Shown: piece after piece, positions 12,901-41,206 of the stretch
How the letters are laid out: each line of letters starts with the position of its first letter
Position numbering within the stretch: the first letter of the stretch is position 1
From: Callaeas wilsoni
Taxonomy: Eukaryota; Chordata; Aves; Passeriformes; Callaeidae
Direction: 5' to 3'
Length of the DNA stretch: 64,000 nt
Assembly: GCA_013398955.1 (NCBI GenBank)
Contig: VWPU01004544.1
Location: 1-64,000, forward strand
Position numbers and translations under genes: made by a program
Notes under the pieces: model-generated
What the model was told of the DNA's origin: nothing
Seen by the model: the letters and a program-made list of their open reading frames with translations, nothing else
Database searches by the model: none

Positions 12901-15900
12901 CCCACATCTCTTCGATCTCTTGCAGCAATCAACCTAACTTCAACTCCAGCTAGCCATTTGCTTTCCATTCTTTCCTTGACCTGAATGAAGTTATAATTTG
13001 ACTCCCCTCTGGAATGACTCCAGTAAGAGTATTGGTAATAATTTTAATGTTTAATTTCTTAACTGTTAGTACATCAAAACTAGCTGGATCCACCAAGCTA
13101 AAAAATTACTTCGGTTGATTTACCAATACCAACAAACTCTGGCATAGCAGCTCCTCTGTGTTGTGCTCTGTTGACATGCAGCTTTCAACCACCCAAGGAA
13201 CTGGGTTGAGGAGTGTGCTGTTGAAATACTTGCTGGATTAACTGTTGTGCTGGTCTCTAGCCCTTGGTGAAAGGTGAGAGAGTCTGACCTGGTGAAGGTG
13301 TCTTACAAGATGCTTTTTCTCATGTGCTCTTGTTCCTTTCTCCCTGCTGCTATAGTTTAGCACTTTTATTTAAACTCAGATCTCACAGAGGGCTTGGCTT
13401 TGGCCATTGATTAAGTCCCTTCTGGAGCTGGCTGTCACTGGCTCTATCTGATGTGGTGGCAGCTCTGGTCCTCACCAGAAGCCACCTCTGCAGCCTCCCC
13501 AGTAACAAAACCTTGATAAGGATGAACTAGATGAGTTTGAGAAACTTGAAAAAATCTTGAGGAGATGTTGGAGAAGGACATCCACTTGAAATGCAGTTTT
13601 TCCTCTTCTGGAAAGGGGAAGCTGAGATGGTCCAGGCTGGTAGACAGACAAGGTGAGGGAGGCATGGGAGCTGCATGAAGTTCTATCTCTACCTGTAGCT
13701 GACAAACACGAGCTTGTGACATGCAGATCGCCACAAGGTGGCCGCGGCTGGCTGTGGGTTTTACACACGTGTATTCACAGGCAGGCTCTAGGAATGCCTT
13801 GTGCTTGTACCTCTCTGACAGTGCTGCGGTGATGGTTGTACCTTGAGGTAATGGGCTAGAGGGGAATGCACGCGGGAAGGTGGGCTTCTACTGTCCTAGT
13901 GGCACCATCTGCCTGGCTTTCTGGAACTGGAGCATTTGTCATGGATGTGATGGGTATAAACAGACTCTAGAGGGTGGTGAAACCAGGCATTAGGTCCAAA
14001 GGCATAGAAGGAGGAAGGGTTTTAGATCAGGCTTGGGTCATCTCCCCTCTACTTGAGTAAGTCCATGACATTTGCTCAGGGAGACAATGAACTCCAGTAT
14101 TTCACCTTTCTTTGTATCTGTTTGTAGCTCCTCTGAGAGGGGCACTTGGGGGAGAGCACACACACCATGAACAGCACTCACAGCTGGGAAGCCTGCTGAT
14201 AAAGGAAACACAGTGGGCAGTTTTAGCACCACTTTGCAGGATTGCTCCAAAGGGGTTCAGCTTCCTAGGAGGCTGAGCCCACACTGAGCTAGTGATGATG
14301 GGCTGAGGACAGGGACAGGAGGCATCTCCCTACACTGTAGGTAATGGCCAGCAGCAAGCTAACCTGTCTGGAGCTGATGGTGTGAGATGAACAATTAAAG
14401 TAAGGGGTCACGAGAGCAAGATAAAAGTGAAGGATCAGAGGTATGGCTTGCTTGCTTCAGTACAGGCAGAGGTGGTGGTAGGTTTAAGGTTGGATTTGAT
14501 GTAACTGGGGAACAGATCTCACATAAGAATGGATGCTGTGGCTGGGCCATGGTGTCTCATGACCCCTCCTGTAGGTACTGACCCTGGAGGGAGCATGAGA
14601 GAAGCTCATCAGGCAGCAATGCATTCCAGGGATAGCTCCCTGACTTCAACAACCCACAGCCCTTTGCAACAATTCCCAGTGCTTCCTGAGGCCACCTTTG
14701 GTGTGGCAGACCATGGTGAACTCCTCAAGGAGGGTACCCACTGTATCCTGAGCTCAGACAAGTTATTGCCACCAGCCCCATCTTGACATTGCTTAGGAAT
14801 AGGACACAAAAGTTGCATGTTTATTAGCCTGGCACAACTCTAGAGACTGCTTCATTTTGCACAGGCAAGCATAAGGTGTTAAGCAGTTAAACCACTACTC
14901 TAGAAATAATGATATGTATAAATGAAAAGCTATTTAGCCAACAAATGATGAAGCCTGCAGCTGTTTACATTTAAGATTAAATAAACTCTTCCTCTTGTTG
15001 TCATGTATTACATCCTCAATTAACTGGGATAATAAAATCTCAAGAATCCCACTGCCACCCTACTTGTGAAGTGTAACTTACATAGTGGCACAAACATGGC
15101 TATGTGGACTGGAGAAAAGCAGCACAAAAAGACCAGAGATGAGTATCAGCACAGCCACAGCTGCAAGGTGATTGAAAAATGACCACTGCACCCTGGGCAG
15201 AGCTGACACCCTTGTCACCTTTGCAGACACATGCAGTGGAGAACTGCTGCAGTGCCGAGGAGGACCTACCCCAGGCAAGCCTTTGCACACCTTCTGACAG
15301 CCAGAAGGACCACCAGGAGATCACCCTTTCCCAGCAAGCCTTTAAGCTCAGCTGCAGAGTGATAATGTCAGAGGAGGGGGTGCCTGGCAGAGTTTTTGCC
15401 GCTCACAGGCCCTGTGCAGCTGAGAGAACAGGCTGGACTGCCTGCATGGTCCTACCCATGCTCTGCCCCTAAGAACACACAGAGCCATGTACGGCAGAAA
15501 AGCCAATCCCAGCAACACGTTGCTGCATCTTTGTTTTAGGCTGGACATTGGCACCTTCTTCAACTTCATTACCCTGCTTGTACTCAGAGGATTAGCTTGC
15601 TTCACTAGCAGGGGGAAACAGAGACCCTTCATCCTGCCTTGTGCCACTGCTACAAGGAAAAACCCCAGAATTTTTAATATTTCCTTTTTATTTTCAACAT
15701 GTGGAAAAATCCAGGTATTGTTCCACAGAGCTTAGAACTTTGAGGATGATAAAGCTCACGGAAAGCTCAAAGAAACTACTGCAAGACCTCCAGACAGTGC
15801 TAGACAATGAGGGATACAATTGTCATTATTCATGTGGTGGCAGTGCTCCTGACATACAACAGAAAACTTGAATTTTCTGGAGAAAATAGCTATGTGTCCC

Positions 15901-17085
15901 AGAGAAGTTCAGAGGCTCAGAGGTGTGTGGTGTGGTGTTGGTTTTACAGAAAAATTGTATTTTCATGGTTAAACAGCCTTGCAAAATCAACTGCAATTTA
16001 TGAACCATAAAATCTACACACAGCAAGGGGAATGTACAGATCAGTATTTTAGGAGGAAGCAGGCTGAGACAGGATTATTTTGACTGACAAATCTGCCTGC
16101 AACTCCGACCAAGGGACAGGAACTCCATGTAACTATTCTTAGTTCATTTCCCAATCATCACTTTATTTGAAACAAGAGATTATTAATTCACTGGACTTAA
16201 AACAATTCAGTATTTTAGGACTTGCAAGCCCTCTGAAAATTCCTCAACAAAAAGCCACCACAACAGCAGACCTCTACTCAGTGGATCTGAAACCTACTGA
16301 CAAGTTCCCTTTTTTGGTTTACCACTTTACATGATAAGCAGTGGTATTAGTCCACAGATCTTCCTCAGTGGCCACTGTAAAACTATAGCACTGGAGCTAA
16401 CACAAATTGTCAGTTCATCCTCCTCAGAAAACACTATGAAGCTACCAGAACCTCTTCCCTACTTGTGCCAAGATTCATTATTTCCCCAGTGGCCAGTTGT
16501 CCTGCATTTCAGGGTGTGTTTTTTTAAGTCCACTCAGCAAGTATTGTCAATCTACATCTTAACTAAGTGATCTCTTTTTCTTGACATAAAGAGCATCTAA
16601 CCTTGGCACAGAAAGATATTAAGGCTTATTAGGATCCCTCTTCAAGGATCAGTAATGAAACCTTAAAACTAACCAAGAAGTCTTCCACAGTGACTGAATA
16701 TGGATCACCATCACCTTCAATGCCTGTCTGTATCCCATAGTACTGGGTCCTTGCTCTGTCTTTTTCAGAACATCTAAGATATTTAGTGTTGCTAATCTGT
16801 GTGTGTCCTTTGCTTGGCATGTTGTGTATCCTGGACACCAATTTAACACAGCTAGGGCCATCATATTCATCTCACCTTGCAGGAGAGCCAGGGTGAACAC
16901 TATGGCAAGGTCAGCTCCAAGCTTGGACACCTATGACAAGTTTCTCAAGGAAATTAGTAATCTATCTGTATCACCTGTACTGAGATCTGCTGGGATAAAC
17001 AAGTCCTTGTAATATTTTAGCTCCTCTGTGTTAACCACAAGGAAGTGAAAGAGACAGTGTTCCACAAACAGAACTACAACACAAG
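9946..17085. other. Gene-free interval between convergent TXN and PTGR1
   Basis: This is 7.1 kb of ordinary base composition. Open frames reach 123 aa (12557-12928, minus) but have no recognisable domain, no supporting splice pattern and no CpG island. Because TXN and PTGR1 point towards each other, no promoter is needed here. I see no tRNA, snoRNA-like box pair or identifiable repeat. Confidence 0.7.
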
Positions 17086-17631
17086 TAAAGTACACATTAA
17101 GAGATTTATTTCTCCTATCCACATTCTCAGAGTAACTGAAATAGCTACACTGTTTAATAAAAGAAAAAAGCCAGCTAGAGAGGAAGCTGGAATCGCCAAG
17201 TGTTGTTAGCTAGGCTTATTCTCCACTCCTTGGTATGGGTTAAAAAAATCCCCCTTGCAAAGTTCTGTGCCAAATCAATGGGTAAACATTAAATGTGCCA
17301 TCATCTAGCAAAGCTTTTCGAACTCATTTTCCTTTCTACAAGCCTGCTCATAGAAGGGTTCAAACGACTATCAAATCTGTTACAGTTTTGATTTTCCACA
17401 ATTTTAAGGCACTTTGTTTTGTGTAGCCCTGGGAAGCAACTCTCAATTTCTTCAAGAGCAAAACAATTGGAATATACTCAGACTTATTAGCCAAATTATT
17501 AACAGAAGTTACCATCACTAAACATCCAGAAAAATGACTGTAACATACTGATCATATGATTTGACAAATGAATTAAAAGCATTTAACAGAATCACATTCT
17601 CCTGCACCAGTCTCCCAGGAATATCTGACCT
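17085..17631 (-). terminator. PTGR1: PTGR1 3' UTR with candidate poly(A) signals
   Basis: Downstream of the TGA stop on the minus strand, ATTAAA lies at 17158-17153 and AATAAA at 17110-17105. Either would give a 3' UTR of roughly 500 bases. Which one is used cannot be told from sequence. Confidence 0.55.
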
Positions 17632-31753
<14,122 letters not shown>

Positions 31754-34700
31754 TTAGATTTCATCAGGCAAAACACTTATCTCGATAATGTGCCATATAC
31801 ACACAAAAAATCCTCTGCCTGATTCTGTGGTAATATCACCAGGTTAAGAAAATGTCAGAGAGGTACCCTCATTGCTTTAGCAACCCAGATCTTCCTGTGA
31901 TCTGCCAGACCTCCCTGCCTGCTGGCAGCAAGTCCTCATGTGGGAAGCCAGCCCAGCAAAATGTACATCTCCTACTCTAAAGATACTAAAGAAGGAAAAT
32001 CTACTACTTTTAGGAGGAAGAAAAAATCCCGTTAGAAAAAAATTTAAAACTTAAGTCTATTTCCCCGATTACCTGAGGTGTCTACTGAATCTAAACGTTT
32101 ACAAGCTTGAACCAAAGTGCAAGTGAGAAAAACAAAGGCAAGCAAGACCTCTTTCTGTGACAGTCATCATATTGAAAGAAAACGCTTCTCCAGTTGCGAA
32201 GCTTGGAATTGGGAGCACATTGCTACCAACATTTTCCATACAAGACAGAAACAAACAAATTACTTGCATTAATTCTATCCTCACAGGTCCTTTTCCCTTC
32301 TTATACCCAAGTGCATCAACAAGAATACAGAAAGAGAAGCTTATACTTGGAGCAGGCAGGTGAAAACTGGTCTTCTGCTGACAAGTCAATAACCTTCTGC
32401 GTCCGCTCAGTCAGTGGCTGGACTCCTTCAGTGACACGCTTCTAAAAGGCGAAAATGTCTGCTGTCGGCAGGTACCGCCCTCATTACACTTCCCCAGGAG
32501 TAAGTGTAAACCCTCAGTAAACACAGCGTAAGGCACACCCACTGTGATTCACCTTTTACCCATTAAGATTTGAGATCAACCCTTCAAACCCTCCCCCCGC
32601 CCGAGCTCTGTGCCCAGTCAGTTGCACAGGCACGTTGTCAAGCACGCAAAGCTAAATGCATAAAACCCGTGGTTCTAGAACCCACAAAATACTGCGGTTG
32701 GGAAACAAAGGCTAGCCACCACAACAGGAGTTTCTTCAAATTGCCTTTTACCCATCCAGCCCTGAAACTCTTAAGAGTTCTACCTCTGTGGAAAAATATC
32801 TAATTAAAAATTAATGTCAATTTCGTTGCTCAGTTCATAATTTAACACAGCAAACGGCCCATACGTTTGCCACTCGTGTGTGCTCTGACATGTTCACTGT
32901 TCCCAGCGCAAGGACAGCTTGTGTGGCTAAGCCTCTGCCTACAAGCCACCTTAAGAAACAATAGCAAACGCTGGCATTTTGCCCCAGCCATGCTGCAATG
33001 AGGTATGTAGCATGGGAGAAAACTTGGCGCAGGGGACTGTCTTCAGCTTTTGTTCTTTTTGTGAAAACGCACAAGTAAAATATGAAGTGTGAAAAGTGTA
33101 AAGAAACCAATATATAGCAACGTGTTCAACTACAAAACCCATGAAGACAGAAGTACTAATTAGTAAAAAGGACCTGAGAGGAAAAAAAGCAAAACGTGTT
33201 TATTAAAGATGCACTTGCAAGGATCAGGGAGAACAGGGCAAGCTCTCCACTATTTAGATAAAAGAGAAAGTCACCAAATCCAAAAACTAAATAGCACGCA
33301 ACAAATTTCTGTGATGAAACAGAGATATTTCATGCTCCTCAACGATAAAGAAACACAACACAGGCGAAGGTTTTGTTCACCAGAAGTGTGTGCTGGGCAA
33401 ATCACCTTTCACAAAATGAAAAAAGTATCATCAAAATCAATGTCAAAGCATCCCACTGTCGGTAAGTGGGCAGCCAAAGCCAGCATTTGTATCTGCTGCT
33501 GTATGTATTTGCTTTGGTATCAACAGTGTTTGGCTGTAACAAGGACACCATGACACTGCAGCAACAACAAACCAAAGCCAGAAAACATGTTTACAAGAGC
33601 AAAAGGTGAGTTCAGAGTAATACAAAACTGATCCCACTCACTAGCTTACACTCAAGGGCATTGAGAGGGATTTGTCCCACCCGTGTGCCCTGCATTCAGA
33701 TAGGTATCCAACCAGGATATCCAACAAGTGCTCCAACCAGGAATGACCAGGGACAAAGGGATGCTGGCTAGGCGGGCAGCCATTCACTGATGTGCCATTT
33801 GTACCCCCGGGGAGCCAACGGTGATTCAGAAATGCTTTGTCTTCCATCCTGTCACACAATTGTGAATCATCAATATTGACTCCCTGCTTTTTGCCTCTTT
33901 TGTCTGTATGCCTCCAAGGCACCAGCGTTGTTCTCTACTTTCTCACTATCCTATAGCTTGAGTCTTCACGTCTGAATACAGGAACTCGTTACTTGCTTCG
34001 GGCTGTCCTTTGTTTTCCCTACCTGGCCCTCTCAAAGGTGTTGTAATCATGATGATCTGCAAATCTCCCTGCCATCAGTACTGGCCATTTCTGTTTCTCT
34101 TCTGTTGTTTCTTCGGGTGCTTCCACTCTCAGAGCTCCCATTCACAGGAATCCTCACCTTCCTATCAAAAATCTCTACTTTTTGTAATACACAGGTTTTT
34201 TCAGCACAGCAATGATCCTGCCTAGGAGCAATATTGAAAGACTAATTTCACTGAACCAGTTTTTATTATATTTAGGCCTAATTTTGGAAACAGGACAAAC
34301 TTTCTGCTTACCATTTCTCTTTTTCTACTGAAATCGCATCATTATAGCCACTTCAAGGCTAGAAGACTTTTCTGTAGGCTGTAAAACAAAAAGTCCCTAA
34401 CCAAACAGAAAACAGAAAACAGACACATGCTTGAATAATGGATCCACAAGCTAGTTTCCAGGTTAACAAACCAAGATTAGTTTGTATGTTTAGATATAAA
34501 ATCTTTTGACAGTGAGTTATATCTTAGTTAACCAGGAGTTTTGTGGCTTTTAAAAAATTTTGTAATGAACTATGTTTAATTAGTGAAAAAATGTTTGACA
34601 GTGATTTTAGCTGGTTTTGAATTAGATCTGTGTTGGCTGATCATCAGTAGAAAACCGTAAGAAAATACTTCCCTGCACCTGCAGAAAGGAATTCCATGGA

Positions 34701-36987
34701 CTCGTATCTCTTAGAGAACTTAATCAATAGTTGAAGAACAAAATTCAATAAAGAATTAATTAATGGTTATCAATTAACTAGAGATTAATTAGAAGTCACA
34801 GAACAAGAAAAATACCTTGAGACAGTTAAGGAGTCAAAGGCCTATATATCCCAGAAAACCTGATTAATACATTGCAGGTGCAATAAGGGAGCCATTTCAT
34901 AGTTGAGTACACTCCAGAAAACTTAATCAATAGTAATTGTCTAACTGGGACAGTATATTTCATAAAGCACTGTTTAGCTGGATAAAACTTGGGTTATCGA
35001 TTAAATAAAGACAGATTAAATGTTCTGGAAGTAATTAAAAGAAACAAAACACACATATACCATGATGCAATAAATTAGGCAGATTTTTGGAACTGTCTAT
35101 AAAAAATCTTGGATGTTAGAGTGTATATAAATGTCTGAAAATTGTTGTTTCTTTGAACATGTCTCTGGCAAATAAATTTCCAATATGTTCCAAATTTTGA
35201 CTCAAAATTGTTATTAGGAATGTTCATCTAACAGCTTTTTGCTGTTAGATTTAAAACTCTTTGTTTCACTTCTGTGTGTTTTCTGTATAAAGTGTTCCCC
35301 AGACCATTATAATCATTATAATCAGTAATGAGACTGCTATGATAACTTTAGAACGAACAGCCCATGACAGTGATAAGAAGACTCTTTTAAAAATAAGGTG
35401 ATGCATTTTTGCTTGATTTTCTTACAAAAGAACCATCAAAGCCTTTGCTGAAATTGAAGTCCAAGACAGCATTTATTCTGATGTCCTTCAAAGCCTCCTT
35501 GCCCTGTGGTCTAGCCCACCCAGTTATCAAATAATAAAGATATCAAGGAAAGAAGTAATAGATTGGGAAGTCTTGGCTTTTTGCACTAACAATACAGGTA
35601 AAAAAGTAAAGATCCCATCTGTGTTCAGACACTGCAGTTGCTGCAAACTGTAGCAGAGCTAAAAGCAAAGCACCTTCACACAGGTAATCACAGCTCAGTC
35701 CCCAAAATCAGCGTGGTAAGGAGGTTCGCAATTCAGGGGAAAACGGAAGAGAAGGAAGAGGTGAAAACTGGAATTCCATAATACATAATAGCAACTAGAA
35801 AAGAAGGTCAGGAACGAAAGAGACAGGCAACTCCAAGAAAACTGAAATAGTTTGACTGAAGGCTGAAGAGCTAATGGTGATAGCTGAAATCTGGGAATTT
35901 TCATATTAAAGTAGAAAAGCAGTATAGCTCTCAAGGGAGCATGAGTCAAATCAGAAAAGTTTACCTTTCTTAAGTAACCTCAGCTGTTATTCCTGACTAG
36001 TGTGGTATGGTTTTCTAGCCTGGACTTGCCCAAATTTAACCTTGAGGACAAAATCCTCTTAGAAACCTGTCAGTTACATATGAGTTCAATTCAAATTTTA
36101 GGTTAGCTTAACAGTTCATCTTTCTGACAGTCACAGTTTGCAGATATGATTGTGGTACTTTTCATCTTATCTCCATTCTGAAGCAGTTGCACCTATGCTC
36201 ACATCCACATTGGAAGAAAAGGGTATGATTAAAAGCTGAGTAAAGTGTATCTCTCAGACAAAATTCACCCATCAACATAACAGCAAAGTTCTTCTGGTAA
36301 TCATCATCTTGTCTTTTTCTTCCCCCAGATCTAATTTATTAGTCTTCTGCAGCATTTCAAAGCAAAGTCAGAGGAACCAGCCTAAGGGACAAATACCTTA
36401 AAAAAAGAACAACCGACAAAAAAACCCCAAACAAACATAAAAGGACTTCTTGGCAGTAGATACTGCCAAGGGAGTAATAATCCAGAGGCTACCTCAGAAT
36501 TTCCCATACACATACAAGGATTACCAATTACCTGGGAGTGAATATGGCCTCAAATCCTGTGTGCCTAAAAGCTTTAGCAAAAATTACCTACTCCTCCCCT
36601 CTGGCTTAGTTCTTATAATGCTTTTTCAATTGTATTTTTTTTCCCTGTGATGCGAACAAAGTAAAAGCAAACTACTCCCATGCTACTTTTGGCAGAGACC
36701 ACACCGCAAATATCCAAGCAAGCATGACTCTGCATTATGAAACAATAAAGCTGCAACTTCATTTCCTTATGCAATACTATCAATTCTTGGAAGAAAGTCA
36801 AAGATCGGAGGTGACTAGTTATCACTCTGCTAAATGACTGTGCCAGACTGCACTTTGTTCAAGGTTGCAGTTCCAACAGAGGTTCAAAGGAGCAAGTTCA
36901 CATGGGGAAGTGAAAAGGGAAGCCAACACCATCACAGAAATAGGTCAGCTGCATTCAGCTCTCAGAAATTGCTCATAAAGTAAGACC

Positions 36988-37336
36988 TTATCACTCTCTA
37001 CAGCTATCTGAAAGGAGGTTGTAGCCAGGCAGGGGCCAGTCTCCAAGTAACAAGTGACAGGATGAGAGGAAATGAGCTTAAGCTGAGCCAAGGGAGGTTT
37101 AGTATAGATGCTATGAAAATATTCTTCACAGAAAAGACTGTAAAGCACTGTAACATGCTGTCCAGGGAACTGGTGGAATCACCTGGAAGTGTTCAAAAAC
37201 CATGTGGATATTGCACTTGAGGACATGTCTACTACATGGACAAACTACATTCATCTGCTGGTGAACATGGCGGTGCTAGGTTGGACTTGATTTTAAAGGT
37301 CTTTTTCCAACTTTAGCAATTCTATGGTTCTATGGG
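36988..37336 (+). repeat. CR1 LINE 3' fragment
   Basis: It follows the CR1 3' region in sense order: CTACAGCTATCTGAAAGGAG, CAAGTGACAGGATGAGAGGA, GGTTGGACTTGATTTTAAAG, and the diagnostic 3' end of imperfect ATTCTATG repeats (CAATTCTATGGTTCTATGGG). It is 5'-truncated and lies between PTGR1 and SMC2. Confidence 0.9.
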
Positions 37337-38504
37337 GCACAGCAGTTGAGGTAGGCTGACAAACAAAACTGAAGCTTCTTTAAGGGCCAGCTCTGCTTTC
37401 CCAGTCACTGCACAGCACCCTAAACTTCTTTCAGGGACTTTTTTACTTCAGCCTTATTTAAATGTTGATGCAGGACAAACAGACGTTGCAACATCCGTAA
37501 ATGCAAAATTTCATCAAAGCTGTAGAGACATCCTGTAACCCAGTTTCACTTCTTAGATTTGCAGGGACAGGCCTGTTACTGCATCACAGAGAAATGTTTA
37601 ATCTGCTTGATTTTACAGCTGCCAAAGAAAACTTTGAGTTTTTAAAAGCTTAGATTTCTACAAAGGTTAAACGTCCCCTTGCAGCGTATACATCTCTTGC
37701 AGCATAGTGTACTAAGTGAACTCAGAAGGGAAGTGACAAACTTCAAGCTGGTGCTTTCAAGCACCAGCAATCTCTCTGAAGTCCTCTCCTGGACTTCTGT
37801 AATATTACAAGGGTGGTTTCATCGTTGAACAAGTTCCTGCTTGTAACATGCACAACAGACTTCTCCCTCAAAATGGAAACTCGCTGCTCCAGCCCGCGTA
37901 GCATATACATACCTCTGATCTGTTACCTGGTATCTGTTACCTGTTATCTTGTGATACTAGGGAGACAGAGACAGATAAACAAAAAGTTAAAGGGACATGA
38001 AGGAAAAAAGAGAGGGATGTCAACGAAAGTCTAAGGAAACAAATTTTAAGAGTGATCAGCACAGATCTGATTGCACACAGATGTGAAGTTGTATTATTTC
38101 TGAAAGATAAAGATTTCACAATCTCTTCAGGCAACCTTGTTTTAATATCTGACCGCAATTGCCTTGGTTTGGCAGGAGGAAATCTCAGAACTCTCCACGT
38201 GCTATTGGAAAACACTGTTTAGCAAACAACATTTATCATCTCTTACTGTGCATTCCCCTCAGATGAGCTGGGTTCCATTCTCTTGATTCAGTCTTGCTAA
38301 GCAGCTGAAGAAGGCAGCAGATCTTGCAATAGCTTTTGTTTGTACTGAACAAAGCCATTTCTCTCTTGGCTTTCCTTCATCATCTTGGTGACCCTACATT
38401 GGATTCGTTCATGTGTATCAGTGACTTTCTTCTACTAGGGAACTGAGAATGGATGCAGCTGGATCCAAGTTCAGGGTAGTGGGGAAAGATTCTGCCCTTC
38501 CAGG

Positions 38505-39440
38505 TCATGACTGTCTAGGTCTTTTATAAGGATATAAAAAAATATGGCTAGTAATGGGCTGCCAACTGGACTTTGTCCTGCAGTGGACAGTCCTCCAATT
38601 AGGGGACCAGTTCAACTCACCAATTTGTCTCTGAGGTAGGGCTAGATGAACACTCACATTTGCAGACCATAGGAAATATCTCAGACAGAGCTCACACCCA
38701 TGACCAGTGTTGATCACTGGCAAGCGGCAAATCTGTCAGGTGCCATATGTCACTGCAGGATGGTTTCTTTGTTATGACGTTGGGACCCTAGGATGGCATT
38801 TTTCACAGATGCAACCCTGCCACTAGACCTTCACTTACACTGGGAAACACTTTGCTGCTCCAGTCCCCATCATGCTATCCACCCACTCGAGGGGTGTGGA
38901 AAGAGAGGTGGTTTGCCACTGAAGACCAAGACAAAACAGCTGTTGAGTCCCTCAGCCTTCTCATCCTTTGCTACCTGTCTGCCAGCCTGGCATTTCTCAC
39001 GGTGGTGTGTGTGTATGCTGTCTTTGACCTCTCCTGTCTGAGTAACATACCTGTAGAACTCCTTCTTGTTATTCTTTGCACTCCTTGTCAAGTTCAGCTC
39101 CAGATGCACCCCTTGGCCTTCCTCAGCCCACTTCTGCACCATCAGACTTCCTATACTCTTCCCAGATATTTGTCCCTGCTTCCACTGCCTCTGCATTTCC
39201 TTCTTGCCTTTTAGTTTGACCAGCAGTTCCCTACTCATCCATGTTGTTTTCTTGCCTTCCTTACCCAGTTTCTTGTGCCTAGGGATCACTAGCTCTTGTG
39301 CTCTATGGAAGGTGTCCTTAAAAATATGTCAGCTCTGTTCCACTCCCTTGTCCAAAAGGGCAGTTTCCCAGAGGGTTCTACTGACTAGCTCCTTGAAGAG
39401 CTGGAAGTTTGCTTTCCTGAAGTTCACTATAAAGTTATTA
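38505..39440 (-). repeat. CR1 LINE ORF2 fragment, degraded
   Basis: On the minus strand a 139-codon open frame (39289-38870) contains peptides typical of the CR1 ORF2 region between endonuclease and reverse transcriptase: WMSRELLVKLKGKKEM, HLELNLTRSAKNNKKEFYRY and EKAEGLNSCF. Farther along, 38505-38720 resembles the antisense of a downstream CR1 part. It is an old remnant with no intact reverse transcriptase. Confidence 0.75.
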
Positions 39441-40972
39441 TAACAATAACAAAACCACTCCTAGATAGGCAGCTTCTAAAAATATATTTTCCTTCCTCAA
39501 ACCATGTGTTATATTCATTCCAACGTGCTAACTGCATTTTAAATAGCTACAACTGGATTTTATATTTCTTAAAACGAAGCACTCAAATTTAAGCCTTATG
39601 AGGTCAAAGCTATTACAGAACTACTTAAGAACTTATTTCTTAAGACTTAAGAAATTATTTCTCTTTCCCATGTCATATGTAAATAGAGAACAAACCTGGT
39701 TATTTTTAAAGGATGAAGCCTCTCACATCAGAATTGGTTTTGCTTCATTTCCATTTCCTTACTTCAGGCTGTGGTTAGTCTGGATAGGAAAGGAGCAGCT
39801 AGAGCAGGTACAGTACTAGCTACCCAGCTGCCACCTCCATCAACCACACATTGAAAATTACTTTTGGCAATCTGAAGAACAACCAGGTGCCACCTTCAGT
39901 GTAGTCCAAGCAGCCACCTCTAACAGGAACAAACCAGGAATCGTCCCACAGGCAAGAAACACTCAAGCACGTTTGCTGCAGGAGGCAGATTCACAAATAA
40001 TTTGGGAACATTTTCAGTTCACCAAATAAAGAGTTCGCTGTATAGTTACACAGTATCAATCTGATTCTTGTACATACTTCAAAATAATTTTTCGTAGCAT
40101 AGTGTCCAGATGTAAGCAAGTGAACAGCAGATAAGGGACCATCAAGTGCTTCTGGCTGCAGTACTTCCAGCGGCAGTGCTGTCGCACTAATGCCTTAAAC
40201 AGACACATCTAATGTAGTTCCTGAAGCAAGCAAATACACTACATTTTATCCCTACTGTAATGTAGACCTGCAGTCTCAATTATTTCAAATTACTAAAATA
40301 ACATCAAACTGAGTAGTTCAGGACAGTAAGTTTTACAGCAGACCTCAGCAGTAACACTGTCCAGTTGACAGTGCAAGACTGGAGCCTGCCTGCAAAATCC
40401 TGGTCTATTTACACAGCACGACTAAAGCAAGCTCAGGAACAAGTAAATGCATCCAGCCAACTTTGCTTTCCCGCTTTGACCAGTGCAGCAATAAACAGCT
40501 ACTGTTCTTCCAGTGACACGTACTAACACATTTTGAACAAGTTCTCCTTATTCTGCTTGAATAGAAGCATGTCTATGTAAATCACAGCAATAGATTTGAA
40601 GAGGCAAAGATAGCGCTTATTTGGTTGGTTTTTTTTTTTTTCGTTTTGTTTTTTGGGGTGTTTTTTGGGAGGAGGGGTGGTGTAGTTGGAATGCATGTAG
40701 AAAGTACAGAACTGCACTTCCTTCATTTTAATATAATTTTAGGGCGGTACGAAGACACTTCCCGCCGTACTCTGGAGTTAACGCTCACGCTCCTCAGCCC
40801 CGCTACAGAACCCCACACGAATGCGCAAGTGCCTTCTCGTCCACCCCCACGTCCCCCGGGGACCACAGGCCTCCGGCCGGCCGCCCTCCCTCACGGGGCC
40901 GGCACCCGCCGTTTTCTGCCGGGCCCCGCCCCCGTCAGAGCCGGGAGAGCCCCTTCCTAGCCATGCCCGCCG

Positions 40973-40992
40973 TGCCTGCCTGCCTGCCTGCC
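40973..40992 (+). repeat. (TGCC)5 microsatellite
   Basis: Five perfect TGCC units inside the CpG island upstream of the inferred SMC2 start. Confidence 0.95.
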
Positions 40993-41206
40993 CGGGGGTG
41001 CGCGCCGTCCCTTCACGCCGCGTTACGGCTCGGCTCGTTCCTCTCCCCAGAGGAGCCAGGCGCGGCCCGGTACCGCCCCGGCACCGCCCCTGCCCCGCCG
41101 GAGAGGGCGGGCCGGGTGACGGCGCGGGGACGGCCGCCATCAGGCACCTCCCCTAACGGCTGCCACGTTCGGCGCCAAAATTCGATTCTGACGGGCGGCG
41201 GGAGCA

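Noticed and set aside
12557..12928. 123-codon minus-strand frame between TXN and PTGR1
   Set aside because: No recognisable family, no promoter or splice context, and no coding bias that I can see.
13450..13530. Resemblance to the 3' part of an avian LTR (AGAAGCCACCTCTGCAGCC, then AACAAAACCTTGATAAG)
   Set aside because: Only about 60 bases look similar and the flanks do not continue the match; too short to call by eye.
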